In this document: in pieces, positions 1 to 12,224 of the stretch
Layout: the number at the start of each line of letters is the position of its first letter
How positions within the stretch are numbered: position 1 is the first letter of the stretch
From: Paraglomus occultum
Taxonomy: Eukaryota; Glomeromycota; Glomeromycetes; Paraglomerales; Paraglomeraceae
Direction: 5' to 3'
NCBI GenBank assembly: GCA_910592205.1
Contig: CAJVPJ010000184.1
Location: 1 to 36,953, forward strand
DNA: 36,953 bases
Translations under genes and position numbers: made by a program
The notes under the pieces: generated by a model
Told to the model about the DNA's origin: nothing
Seen by the model: only the letters and a program-made list of their open reading frames with translations
Databases searched by the model: none

Positions 1-1591
1 GGTCGAATAGGCGGAAGCTTTAGATTGCTTGGGGTAATTTCTATGATAGGGGACGAGAACAAAATTTTCCTTGATGACATGGACGGTAGCATTGAATTGG
101 ATTTGTCTCCGTATGTGCGTTATCAAAATTCCGATTAAGCCATCACACATGTTGTAGAATTAATGCCGATGCAATTATTTTTAGTCTGGAGAAATGGAAT
201 TTGTGCTTGAGGATACCTTCGTTGTTGTTGACGGAACTTATTCTGAAAACGATGAAGATGAAATTTTTCTGGTAAAGGATGTCCGCAGTCCGCCTCATGA
301 AAAACGGGAAATCACCAAGTAATCTATGTATAACAACTATTAATGTCTTTCTACACAAGTTTTTACATATAATGACACGCTTTACGTCATTGTAGGGACG
401 AGTTCGGATATGAAGGCTACTGGACACCTAAACATCCAATAAGAGATTTGGTTAGTATATATATGTTATTAGTGTCGTATTTTTTGAAATTCATCAAATG
501 ACAAATATCTTATAAAGGACGTTATAAAATCATACGAAGCCAAACTGATGCAGACTCAGTTCGTGATATTATCTAACGTTGAACTGGACAATCCAAAGGT
601 TTGTATCGATGCAATGTTGCTGACAATTAAAACGAATGTGTTTCCTCATCAACATCGCTACAATAATAGACACTACGAAAGTTATCGATGCTGTTCAAGA
701 AATACCAATCAGAGGCACAGAAAGGGCGCGTGTTTCCATTTTTTGTGTTCATAGGAAATTTTATTTCATGGAAGTTCTCGTATGAAGACCATAACACTAA
801 AACTTATAGAGGTGAGCAGGATTGTATAAATGCTAACTGCCCCTTATCGTTTTAATTCATGTTAACAATGGTAATGCTGCAGATTACATGACCTCTCTTG
901 GAGTTTTAATCTCTCGATATCACGACTTGGCACAAAATGCATATTTTGTGTTTGTGCCAGGATCAAACGATCCTAGTTTGGGTCCTGAATCGCTTCCAAA
1001 ACCAAAAATACCCGACATATTCACTGACAGACTGAGAGCGATGGTTTCCAACGCTTCATTTGTCAGCAATCCTTGCAGGTTAGAAAGTTTAGTACGCGCG
1101 CACTTGTACTAGTGTTTGCATATCCTGACACGTTATCGTTGTCACACAGGCTTAAATATTTTACCAAAGAAATCGTTATATTTCACGAAGGTGATCGAAT
1201 GTTGCTGCAGACAGTACCTCTACATAAAACCAAAGAGATCACCAAAGAGAGTTTGAAAATGCAGGCAAGTAAGCACAGCAAGTATCATGTTTTCGAATCA
1301 AAACATTTACCTATCAATTCTATTTTGTTTATTCAGAAGATAAAAACAATTTTGCGTCAATGTCATTTAATTCCCTGCTCAACAAAAATGAAACATATTT
1401 ACTGGCCATTAGATTATACACTAAGATTGTATCCCACACCTGATGTTCTGATTTTAGCTGCTGGCAATGAAATGTGGAAGTCACATCTCGATGACTGCCT
1501 TTGCTTTAATCCTAAACCATTTGCCACTGGCTGGGGTTACTATCAACCAAACATAAATGAATACAAGTCAAAAGAACATGGAGAGGATTAA
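1..1591 (+). CDS. DPB2: DNA polymerase epsilon subunit B (DPB2/POLE2), 5'-truncated by the window edge
   Basis: Non-catalytic second subunit of the leading-strand replicase; acts in the nucleus with Pol2, and in yeast links the polymerase to GINS. Exons read as 1-114, 185-318, 396-450, 518-598, 670-811, 883-1078, 1150-1264 and 1337-1591, with all phases consistent. The encoded part carries recognisable B-subunit blocks in order: an OB-fold segment (FLDDMDGSIELDLS), a calcineurin-like phosphoesterase region (FVILSNVELDNPK, FVFIGNF, YFVFVPGSNDPSLG, FVSNPCRL) and the C-terminal block (LDYTLRLYPTPDVLILA, CLCFNP). The phosphoesterase domain is catalytically dead in this family. Introns are 67-77 bp. 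Intron 7 (1265-1336) would start with GCAAGT, a GC-AG intron; it is also 72 nt and stop-free, so retention would insert 24 residues. The N-terminal part lies outside the window. Identification is firm; the last intron is the main uncertainty. Confidence 0.93.
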
Positions 1592-2283
1592 AAATAAAAT
1601 GGCGATCCAATCAAATAGCAAGAAACCAATTAATATGCCCATTCTGACAGTCGGATTTTCCAGGCATCACATGTGGATCGCGACATGTATGAATATACAC
1701 GATGCTTGCCAAATACTTTATGTACTGTTTGGTCAAGCTTGTTCGTGGTCATAGGACTTTAACCATCAGAAGGATTTGACCCAAAAGCTACTAATTTGGA
1801 CCAAGCCAACATATGGTTCATATGAGTCTGAGCAATCCACTTCATTTTAATAGAGAAAAAAAGATAAACAGATTTGCGACACTTCTCACGGTATCTGTCA
1901 TAGTTGAAATGGATACAGAAGGAATACGAAAAGTATCAACCAATCGGATACGACCTGGACTCTTACCACCTTACGAGTGACGGGGTGATAACGTGTCAAC
2001 ATACCAACCTAAATTAAACGTGAAATTCCTCTCCGCCAACGATTATTGTTAGTAATCGTTTAGTCTGCGTCAAACAGAGCCAACAGTTGGAGATTTTTGT
2101 TGCGTGCTTAGCTGTCTTTTCATAATTCAACTCATGCTCAAACATCGTTTTGATTAAACCCTTGTAATCACGGATCATGATCATCAGCTTTGTCAGAAAA
2201 CCAGTTATTAGACGATGTTCAGCGATTGATGTCTATACAAAATTAAGGACAGTATAGTTTTATCATTTAGTTCATAAATAGTA
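1592..2283. other. Intergenic, nothing recognised
   Basis: Follows the DPB2 stop. Short open stretches exist on both strands, for example one starting at the ATG near 1911. None shows family similarity or a convincing exon structure. Confidence 0.5.
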
Positions 2284-2648
2284 ATGGGCAGCCAAAGTGT
2301 AATTAGAATGTGCACCAAAATTTTTATGTTCACACGATATTCCTATCTGCAAGTCTCAGACCCGGGTCGGCGTTGGTTACAAAACCATACAAAAATTCAA
2401 CGATTTGATTATATGTCTCCCTTCTGGATTGATATGTTTAAACGCAATGAGCGTTACTTCAAGAATGAAAAGCTTAATGAGATAATAAATACTTGCACTA
2501 CACACACTTGGTCCTACAAATGTAGGTAGGTCAATCAAATTCCAAATATTATTTACATCTCTCTCTCAATAGGCATTACGCGATTAAGACGAGAAGAGCT
2601 CCCTATTATCTAATTGCGGCTTCCCTGGAAAAGCATTACATTTTTTAA
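2284..2648 (+). CDS. Hypothetical protein, possible two-exon gene
   Basis: I do not recognise this protein. An ATG at 2284 opens 80 codons ending THTWSYKC. A donor (GTAGGT at 2526) and a pyrimidine-rich acceptor (AG at 2571-2572) would define a 47-nt intron, shorter than its neighbours. Joining gives a basic/aromatic tail (RHYAIKTRRAPYYLIAASLE) and a stop at 2646-2648, about 105 residues in all. No signal peptide or membrane segment is evident. The stretch SPFWIDMFKRNERYF looks protein-like rather than random, which is the main reason for listing it. It could be the end of a longer gene with exons upstream, or noise. Confidence 0.33.
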
Positions 2649-2973
2649 GAATGTTTTAACATCCCTACTCCGCCACACTTGCTATACTACATTTATATGC
2701 TCTACTACATTACGCAAACGATATACAATTATTAAGAAAAAACGAGTAAATTTGCAGTACTGTGTACCTTCAACAAAGAGACTTCTTTTCATGCTATGCA
2801 ACAATTCTTACGAAATCACAAGGCCACTCGCCCTCTGATGGTACAACGTTAATTATGAAAGAAAAAAAATATTATTGATGCATGTGTATATATAAGCAAA
2901 TTGTCATAATTACAAAGGTTCAGATTGAAAGCAGACGTAAAATACAGTAATCGTAACCTAGTAAAAAGAGTTC
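2649..2973. other. Intergenic, nothing recognised
   Basis: AT-rich spacer between the weak 2284-2648 model and the convergent 3' end of the 4E-T-like gene. A 74-codon open stretch here has no support. Confidence 0.45.
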
Positions 2974-5900
2974 TTATCGACCACCGAGTCCGCGCCTCTC
3001 AATCTCCTCCAAAGTCATCATACTACGTTGTTGAAGACCAGTATTTGATGGCATTCCTAAATAGTCATGCACCTCATTAGGTTGTCGAATATTACTCTTG
3101 TAAGAGAAACTGATAAATAGCAAGCACGCTAACCTGATAGAGAATTAGGTCCTAAAGTACTATTGACAATATTCGGTATGAAGTGTGTATATCCATGCAT
3201 ATTTGCAAATAAAGCTTCAGCGCCTGGGTGCAGTATATTAGGTTGCGAAGGAACAGCAAACTGTTGCGGTATAGCAGGTCCTGAGAATTGTTGTTGATGG
3301 GGGTGATGCGGGTGATGCGGGTGCTGTGGCTGTTGATGATGCTGATGTTGATGTTGATGTGGTTGATGTGATTGATGTGATTGATGATGTTGCTGTTGAT
3401 GGTGTTGATGTTGCTGTTGATGGTGTTGATGTTGCTGTTGTTGTTGTTGTTGCTGCTGCTGCTGCTGATAACCAAAAGGTGGATGCAGTGATACTGGAAT
3501 GGACGCTTGCTGAAACTGAGACTGAAGTTGTTGAGGGTTCCGTGGTGGTGCCAAGTTAAACAATTGCTCTACTGGAATATTACGCCCTAATTGTGGCGGA
3601 GGTGGAGGTTGTGGGGACGGTTGCGGATAGTCACGTCCTAACGACATATTCGGTCCATTAGAATAGGGAGGATGAATGCCGTGGTATGGGGATGGGTTGA
3701 AATTACCCTGCGGAAGACCTGGCGACCTTGGAGGCCCTGCAGCCTTGAAATCAGATCCATGGAAGTCTGAGATCGTCGGGGATTGAGGTATAATCGGCGA
3801 ACGTGAAAAACTAGACACCAAAGGCTTCGCGGCATTAAATTTAAGGGCAGGCGAAGAGGCTCCAGATGACTCCCTAGAACCATTATCGGACCTAGAGCTC
3901 AGCTGCCTATAAACGGATGTCGGTACATTCCCTCCAAGCAACATATTATTAATCTTCTTGACGGAATCTGATGGATTCGCGTCAGGAATAATCATTCCTC
4001 TATTCGACGTTTCAAGTTTAGGAGGCTTGTTTCCCATGACCGGTTTCTGAGCAATGATAATAGAAGGGTCATTAAAGGGAAGCCCTTGATGAGCTAATCC
4101 TGATTGATAAGCCGGTAGTGCGTGAACAGATGGGGGTACTGAAAAGTTCGAGGGTGACTCCATCGCATTCTACAAAACGGTTTAACGGTAAGACTTTAAG
4201 TTGTTCCACAAAAGTACAAAAATCTGACTATTCAGGACGCCAATAAAAGTTAAAGCAACGTGAATAGGAGCTTACATTGCCTTTTTCCAAAGCTGCAAGA
4301 ATTTTCTTGAATCCCATGACATCATCAACACTGGTGTCATCGAAATCATGAGACTTCGAAGAAGGCCTGGCGCCAAGGCGTTGCAGTACTTCTGCTTCTG
4401 AAAGCATACGTTTACCATCATTAGTAGTTGTCCTTGGCGACAGTGGGGTAGAGTGGTTAGTTGTCGTCTGATTTTGAAACAAAGTCTCAAACTTTATCGA
4501 TGCTCCCGATTTAGGTACATCGTTAGACGTAGATGTGGCTTGTGTCGGCATAGAGTTTGTCTTCGATTCGTCAACATTGTCCATATTAGAAGTACCTTTA
4601 TCCGTGCTGTGGGAAAAGAACCTTGCAAATCGTGACGTTTCTTGTTCGCGAGATGGACCCTCCAGCTCTTTAACGTTATTAGTCTTCCCTACATTCTCTT
4701 CAGCAATGGCAAGTCTATGTTGGGAAAGAAAATTATCAAACGCTGAAGAATTGGGGTCTAAAGGAGCGTTAATATCTAAGCCACCCAGGCCAAATAGTCT
4801 GTCAACATTGGGCACATTGCTCGTGCTCTTTGACGGTTTCACTATTGAAAATTAGAATAAGTCGTTTTCCCAAGTAACATCGTACGACATGAAAACAAGA
4901 AAATGATTACCATCAATATCAAACGTTGTATCTTCTTTTATGATATTCTCTTTGTCATTTGAAGTGCCGACTGTCGCCGTCATATGCCCTTCTATTGCGA
5001 CGAGTTTACTATCCGCTCTCCATGAGACGCTGCTATCAGCACGAGACATACTACGAGGTCTACTTCTTTCATTCGGATCCTTGCGATCCTTTTCCACACG
5101 CTGCTTATGTTTTTCCTGTTCTCTCATTTTCTGCTTCCATGCTTGAATATCATCAATAAATGCTTTATTGTCATCATCATTCTTCTTTCCTTTCTTCATG
5201 GTTTCGTCCGTTTGCGGATTATAATTCATCCATTCTGGTGTCTCCGAGCGCTCTTCTTGGTAATTATGATGCCGCGAATTGCTCGTTTTGTCTTTATGGC
5301 CCATTCCAACTAAACGCAGGTATACGGTAAGACATAAGATTTTCCAACATTATTAATACTTGTGCGACAGTCATGGCGCAACATGACTCGAAACATCATC
5401 TTTCCTATTACCTCTAGTGGTTTCATGTGGTCTTGCGCCTGCTGTTAATCGTCCGTTTGTATTACTTGAAAAAGTATTAACTTCTTTAGACGCCTTTTCG
5501 GCAAGATTTCGCTCACGCAAAGCCTCCCTGCCAACAAACCCTCGTCCGCCAGTTGGACCTCGCGGTGCTCGTGGTTCAAATTCTTTATTGGAAGGTTTCG
5601 TGTATATTAAATCATCTGTCTGCCAAAATTGGAGTTAGTATAATAAATAAACAGATGCAAAGACAGTGGCTTAACGTACTCACTTGTCGTCGCGATCCAT
5701 CGGTTCTGTTTGATCTTGTAGATAACTTTTCCCCGGAAGCTTTCAGCCCTACCAGTGAAGTTGAAGCAAAATTCATCTTCGGGGGTCCTAAGACAATCTT
5801 TTCTTGAACTGAGAATACAAAGTAAGAAGTCGCACACTCGTATACTATAAACTGAAATACGTTGAACGTCAAGCTTACCTGCAGGACGCGGAGAAGTTGG

Positions 5901-6553
5901 TGCCGAACCATTTGGACTTTTCGAAACACTTGATGCAGGGCTCTTTGGAATCCCTAGTCCTATCACATCGTCTTTCAATTTACTCGAGCCCTCTCCATAA
6001 GTTTTGCTAAATAAAAAGACGCAGAAAATCAGAATCTCTACTCGGCCCAACGTCTTCACTGAGTTTAAAGCATGCATTTGGCTACCTTTTATTATCACCC
6101 TCTATTCCATCTCCGGTCAATTTCTTGTTGTCTCGTTTGATGTGTTCGCTGAGTTGACAAGAAACAACGCTGATTAGTTTTGTTAGAAGTAGATCTTGGT
6201 AGTAACCAGGCTAGTTATAATGAGTTGCATAGTTGAAGCTTTGAGAAACTGGATTAACTTCGTTGCATATGCCAGAATCCTTACCCAAACCAAGAGTTCA
6301 CGGGAGGCAACGCATCTGGCCTTTTTACTAGTGGGCTGTGGCTTAATGCCAGTAGTTGCTCTTGAGTATAACGTATTCTCGGTCGAGACGGAATTATGTC
6401 TTCTTTCCTATCAACTATCGCGTCATCTGAGTGCCTTTCTTTACTAACATCTTTTGACATATCCAAATAGCCTATTTCTGACGCCGTCGTTGCGTGTGCG
6501 TCTTTGTCTGCGGCGTCATTAGACTCTACATTTGCGAATTCGGCGTCAGACAT
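2974..6553 (-). CDS. eIF4E-transporter (4E-T)-like eIF4E-binding protein
   Basis: Probable translational repressor that binds cap-binding eIF4E and links mRNPs to decay factors and P-bodies (known of 4E-T/EIF4ENIF1). Exons on the minus strand: 6285-6553, 6086-6148, 5879-6006, 5684-5808, 5412-5619, 4911-5309, 4276-4841, 3168-4169 and 2974-3096, giving about 960 aa. The canonical eIF4E-binding motif Y-x4-L-phi is at residues 62-68 (YTQEQLL), followed by SPLVKRPDALPPVNSWFG. A TPEWMNY block near residue 289 resembles the EPEW segment of 4E-T. The rest is low-complexity and disordered-looking, with Ser/Pro runs and a Gln/His tract near residues 820-880. It ends in a conserved-looking segment (SMMTLEEIERRGLGGR). 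The last intron is least certain: the best phase-matched donor is GTCAAT at 3167, giving 71 bp. The more obvious GTTAGC at 3133 gives only 37 bp and the wrong phase. Confidence 0.86.
3287..3474 (-). repeat. CAG/CAT-type triplet-repeat tract encoding a Gln/His run
   Basis: On the plus strand this reads as runs of TGC/TTG/ATG-type triplets, including a nearly pure TTG/TGC block at 3437-3467. In the 4E-T-like frame it encodes about 12 consecutive Gln, then QHQHHQQQ-type repeats and finally HPHHPHHPH. The tract lies in a predicted disordered region and is likely length-polymorphic. Confidence 0.9.
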
Positions 6554-7537
6554 TTGGAAATATTGCTAGTAAATATGAGGTTGGTAAATATATGTTGAAT
6601 TTTTATAATGATTAGTTGTCAGATGCTCATCATGTGATCATTAATATGAAGTTACAAATAGACACAATGACAATTGTATTAATATGGAACATAACTAAAC
6701 TTGCTGAACGCTACAGATTTGGCTTACCCATTTTATTCATTCGATTGACTATTATATTTGCGCTTACTACCTTCAAGCACACCATATGAACAATCTAAAC
6801 GAGACCCATTTCTTAAATCAATCACGTGATTTCCCGATTGAGATGAAACGCAGGTTCCGTTTGATAGACAGTGTTTCAAGTCCATGGCCGTAACGAACGC
6901 TTATAATGGTTAACTAGGAGATGGATTATTACTTACTAAAGATAAATAATTAAATAAAAAACAAATCTTAGTGCGACTGATGCGATGCAATAAAACATCG
7001 ATAATAAAGACGCGTTTTATCAATAATTTTAGCATTATTGAACCATAAGGTGGCACTAAAAACTAACTTATGAGAAGTAATTAGAAGTGGGCTGATAAAG
7101 AAAGGACTCGGGAAAATACATTAATAATAGCACCAATGATATGTACAGTGCGCGCAGAAAGCAATGAGAAGAAAGTGAATCACCATTGTTATTTATGAAT
7201 GGTGCAATTTACTTTAAATTTTAACTTTGATTACGTAAGTTGCATTTTTAATGATAACAAATGTTCTAATAACGCAACGATCGGAAATCATGAAACTTCT
7301 CATACAAGGTGCCCGGATATCTTTATGATTGAAATGTTGATGATAGGTTCGACACGAGTCAAGGTTAAAATAGAAATAAAATAGAATATGGTGCACGATA
7401 TCAATGCGGTTGATCGACTTAAAGACAAACTAGAGGAGATAACAGAATTAATATATTCTCGAAAATTATCTCAATATACTGTAGGTACATAAAACGTAGG
7501 GGGAAAGCTGAAAAGTTTTGCGCGTAAGCCTTTATTT
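6554..7537. other. Intergenic; possible 5' UTR intron of the 4E-T-like gene
   Basis: AT-rich. On the minus strand a GGTAAG donor (near 6725) and a TTTACTAG acceptor (near 6569) could bound a 5' leader intron just upstream of the 6553 start. Nothing else was recognised. Confidence 0.4.
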
Positions 7538-8062
7538 TCAGAAAATTTCATAATAATTATCGATTCGACTATTTAACTTCCTCAAATACTCTTCATTAAT
7601 ATCCATGCAACGTTGCAGAGGATTCTGCCGACTCTGGAAAGACTTCTCATAGTCGGCTTTTGGTATGGTTCCAGCAACTGCCTGAACGGCCTTTGCCAAA
7701 TTTCCGACCTTATCAAACTTACTTTATTCGAGAAAATAATAAAAAAATTACAAGGAATATGGTCCGGACTGTATGGTAAGTGGGGAGAAAGTTTCAACAT
7801 CCGTTATTAAGATACTCTGTCATGTTATGACGTCTGTTCTCTGGAGGCTCACTCACTATGCAAAACAAAGGAGATTTTTTTCAGGATCTTCGCTGGCTAA
7901 ATTTTTATAAAAATGTGCGGGGTTATTGTAAACAAGACCCTTGACATTGGCAATTTATTCTGATGTCACTTCTTCGCGAGGACGTCTATAACAAGCCTTT
8001 TCTTTAATTTCTTTCTTACTCGTCTTTGAATGTAACAATCCAACGTCTAATTGTGCTGGTAG
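7538..8062 (-). mobile_element. Degenerate Tc1/mariner transposase relic
   Basis: Reading the minus strand, pieces of a mariner transposase appear in order but in shifting frames with internal stops. First come helix-turn-helix linker-like fragments (RRPREEVTSE, stop, IANVKGLVYNNP, around 7910-8020). Next is the catalytic-core end, SPHLPYSPDHIPCNFF (near 7735-7795), and last the C-terminal helix (KAVQAVAGTIPKADYEKSFQ, then CMDINEEYLRK) up to a TGA at 7538-7540. In active mariners the third catalytic Asp lies in the YSPDxAPxD block; here that position reads Asn (PCN). Terminal inverted repeats were not identified. This is a dead copy. Fungal mariners are known; whether it came by horizontal transfer cannot be judged here. 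Confidence 0.75.
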
Positions 8063-8956
8063 ACAATGTTAGTTTTTACGGCTTATTTTTTTTCAGCTGT
8101 TTTACTACGCTTTACAAAAAAAAAGGTTTCTCGACAATGAAATGGAGAATTTTGCTTCTACTTTTTTTCATTTGTTACATGAAAGTATGCACATTTTATG
8201 ATTATTCCAATTTTGCTTAAACTGTTGCAATCTCGAGTCGTCACATGCAAACTTTTCAGCCTCCCCCCAACGTAAATAGCCCAGATATTTGAAATAAAGC
8301 TTACTGTCCATTGGTATTTAAGAGAGCGCTTATTATATTTTTTTCTTGAGATATTTCGAACGAATTCTAAACAAAATTTAGCTCATAGCATGTCAAAGAG
8401 ATTGGTAATTACACGTAACCATAATTAGATAAGATATTGGGTAGTCTTAAGTAGATTTGATTATCGTATAGCATTAGTATGCAAGTAGAAGTTGTTCTTG
8501 TACAGTAAATAAAATATTATTTCCTTTACTTGTTCTTAAATTTACTAGAATAGTCAACTCATCAATTTGAGTATTTTCTTACTCTAATGAATTTATAAAT
8601 GTATTTATTATAAATTTTGCGTAATCTAATACTAATGCTAACCGAACCTTGTCAAAAAAGCACGGGACACAGCACCAAGACGGAAAAAGAAAGAGATCCT
8701 TATCGGAGCATTCTGTGTCAACGTTCAGTTTATCACTAATTTACATTTCTAAAAATCGGATTAGGGCATGAATGATAGCAGCTTTTACTGGTGATGGAAT
8801 TAAACAGGTAAATTGAAATAAAATTTAAATTAGTCGGCAAACGGTTAATTCCAATACGTGATTATGTAAACTAAACTATTATTAGCTCACATGATCATTT
8901 AATGTACAACCCCATGTTGAATGTTTGACGCGCATGAAAGATCCTATTTTTGCAAG
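8063..8956. other. Intergenic, nothing recognised
   Basis: AT-rich spacer between the mariner relic and the PMS1 start; it includes the PMS1 promoter region. No coding structure or RNA gene was seen. Confidence 0.5.
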
Positions 8957-11900
8957 ATGACGACAATAAAAGCGATCGATAAATCCTCAGTACATCGCAT
9001 CTGTTCAGGTCAAGTTATTGTAGATCTGAGTACAACTATTAAGGAGCTTGTCGAGAATAGTTTGGACGCGCAGGCTACGTCCATAGGTAACACGTTTTAG
9101 CGTATGCTGTAATATGCGAATTCGTTTACTCATGTACTCTTACTCAACGCAAGCAGAAGTGAGGCTCAAGAATCACGGGCTCGAGCTCATAGAAGTTATC
9201 GATAATGGAATTGGCATACCAGAACAAAATTATGAATTTCTTGGTAAAGTATCATAACTAACGCGCGACATATATTTGAAGCAATAAAACGTTGCTAACT
9301 TTAGCTTGTTGAATGCATAGCTTTGAAACACCATACTTCAAAGTTGTCTTGTTTCGAAGATTTGACAGTTATCGAGTCATTCGGTTTTCGTGGAGAAGCT
9401 CTCAGCTCACTGAGCGCTTTATCAAAACTTACGGTTATCACCTCGACTGAAGAACAGGCGCCATCCGGCAGAAAACTTGAATATGACGCGAATGGTCGGC
9501 TTGCAAAGACAATTCCTACTGCACGCGAGGTGCATTTGTAGAACGATCCTTTAAACATTTGTTCATCGTTTTCTCGGAACTGTTATCATCAATGAGCTCT
9601 GATACAATCAACATTCCTTTGTCTAGCGCGGAACAACTGTCAGTGTACAAAGATTATTTGAGTCATTGCCTGTCAGACAGAAAGAGTTTAAGAGAAATGT
9701 CAAACGCGAGTTTGCAAAAGCTTTGACATTGTTGCAAGCTTATGGAATTATATCAGAAGGCGTGAAAATTACATGCACTAATCAGACAGGCAGAAGGTAT
9801 TTATTTCTGTATGTATTTAGATTCGTAGTATAAAAATCAATACTTACTCGCTGTTTTTATAGCGAGAGAACCACGATTCTTGCAACTAGCGGCAATAAAT
9901 CTATACGTGAAAATTTTGTAAATATATTTGGTGCCAAACAATTACCCCAAGTGATGGCTATAGACTTTCAGCTGAACATTGAATCAGAGAGATCGATGAT
10001 GGTTGATGCCACAGAATCCGATGACAATTCACGGTGAAGTAGATTACTTCGAAGTCTTCGTCACACTATAAATATACATCTAACGCCGTGTTTGTAGGAT
10101 AGAGACTGTTATTCAAGTGGTTGGCTATATCTCCAAGCCGATCCATGGATGTGGCCGAAATACTACTGATAGACAGTACTATTACATAAACGGACGTCCT
10201 TGTACATTACCAAAGGCATGTATAATTGGATTGCCAATAGAAGTTCTATTACGAGATTCTTACGATCATTTACCCGCTCCCATTAGATTTCCAAAGTCTT
10301 TAACGAAGTATACAAGACTTATAACTCCAATCAGTTGCCCTTTGTAATCGCGGATGTTCGTCTAGATAAATGTATTTGAAATGCGAGTCAATTGTTGTTC
10401 CATGTATTCTCGATGAACTTTGATTAACAAATATTTTTTATAATAGCAAGATATGATGTCAACGTGAGTCCAGACAAACGTACAATATATATTCATGATG
10501 AAAAGAAAGTTGTTGACGCCATGAAGGTTAAGATGATTATTTCTTTGTCTGACAGTCGTGCATTTGTCTTGCAAATTTTACTAATTAGTTATAATACGAA
10601 TATAGAATCAACTGATCCAGGTATTTGAGCCGTTTCGATCGACCTTCTCCGTTAACAGTAATTCAAGTCTTGTCTTTGACTCTGAAAATTCCAAATGCCA
10701 AAACCGTCAACCGTATGAGGATACGGTAGGATCACTTGCCAATAAGAGCGTCGATAGACAATTATCCAGATTGCCGAAAGACGACGCAGAAGTAGATTCT
10801 ACTACATCAGGGATATCCGAGATTGATCCTAAGGAAAAAAACCAGGTCACGCAAGTGGTGTCATCAAAAATCGCGTCCACCGAGAAATTAAGATCTGCGT
10901 GTATTACCGAGACGCCAAAGATATGTTTGCAAGTAAATCAAACTGCATCCGACAATGAATATTCACTGAAGCGCCAGAGAATCAACGTAGACATTGCAAG
11001 TGATGATATCGTGAAAAGGAACTCTAACTCTAGACCTGTGTTGAACCCAGCACTTGAGACGATTTCGATAGAGTACGAGCCAAACGAACCTGCAAACCGA
11101 ACTGAACTAAGTGTGCAATTTGACATTAACAAACTTAAAAATAGAAAGAAGAACAAAAAAGCTACACTGATACGAAAATTACCCGACAAAACTCACCTTG
11201 TCGATGCCGGACTCGACGCAGAAAGCAACGCAATAGCTGAACGTGAATTGAATAGAGTTATATCAAAGGAAGATTTCATTCGAATGAAGGTCGTGGGTCA
11301 ATTCAATCTTGGTTTCATTATAGTGAAGCTAGATAGTGTATCTGGAGGTGACTTGTTTATAGTTGATCAGCATGCTTCTGACGAGAAGTATAACTTTGAG
11401 ACTTTACAACGTCAGACGAGGCTGCATTCTCAACAGTTGATTAGGTTGGTGCTCGATTCTTATCACTCCCACAAAAAGTGAACACACTGTTGACTGAGTT
11501 CGTTGGGTATTTCTAGTCCTATGCAGCTGCAATTTACTGCCGCTGAGGAGTTAGTTGCGATTGAAAATATTGACGTTTTGAAAGCCAATGGATTTGAACT
11601 GCAAGTTGATGATAAAGCTCCACCAACAAGGAGATTGAAATTAGTAGCGCAACCGATAAGCAAGAACACCGTATTTGGCACTAAAGGTTATTTACGCTCA
11701 ATGTATTTTCTTTCCATGTTTTGGTAACTATGCGTATTACAGTGCTGACGTTTGTTATATAAAAGACTTGGAAGAGTTGATTTTTTTATTAGCTGAGCGG
11801 CCTGGTGAAATGGTTCACTGCTCGCAAGTACGCAATATGTTTGCATCTCGCGCATGTCGTAAATCTGTGATGATAGGAGACCCATTGAACAAGCGGCAAA

Positions 11901-12224
11901 TGAAACAGGTAAGTATCTTAGTATGTTCATCGGCTGTTACAATCATGATAATGACGTGATCTCCGTTCAATTATATAGATCGTAAACAATATGGGCACCA
12001 TAAGTCAGCCTTGGGTAGGATATTCAGTTACTATATAATATGCTCAAGTTTACTTGTCAAGATCATTCACCGCATTCGCTTATTGATCCATTTTACATCA
12101 GAACTGTCCGCATGGGAGACCGACAATGCGACATCTGTTTGACCTGTCACAGACTTGGGACATTAAAAATCATAAGCGGCGTCTGGATAAAGGCAGCTTG
12201 GTCAATTCTTTACTTAATTCATAA
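8957..12224 (+). CDS. PMS1: DNA mismatch repair endonuclease PMS1 (PMS2 orthologue of fungi)
   Basis: MutL homologue that pairs with MLH1 and nicks the strand during mismatch repair in the nucleus. Thirteen exons: 8957-9086, 9157-9243, 9321-9529, 9627-9796, 9863-10033, 10098-10215, 10287-10371, 10447-10526, 10606-11444, 11517-11686, 11766-11908, 11979-12014 and 12102-12224, giving 786 aa. The N-terminal GHKL ATPase has ELVENSLDA (30-38), DNGIGI (59-64) and GFRGEAL (94-100). The transducer domain has [12 protein letters not shown]. The endonuclease metal-binding motif DQHA-x2-E-x4-E is intact ([12 protein letters not shown], from residue 604). C-terminal [10 protein letters not shown] and NCPHGRPT (746-753) match the zinc/metal site. 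The linker in exon 9 is charged and unconserved. Intron 6 (10216-10286) starts GCATGT, a GC-AG intron supported by perfect alignment of the flanking protein. Exon 12 is only 36 nt. The gene appears intact. Confidence 0.96.

Noticed and set aside
3326-3559. Val/Asp/Ala-rich plus-strand ORF
   Set aside because: Antisense shadow of the Gln/His repeat of the 4E-T-like gene.
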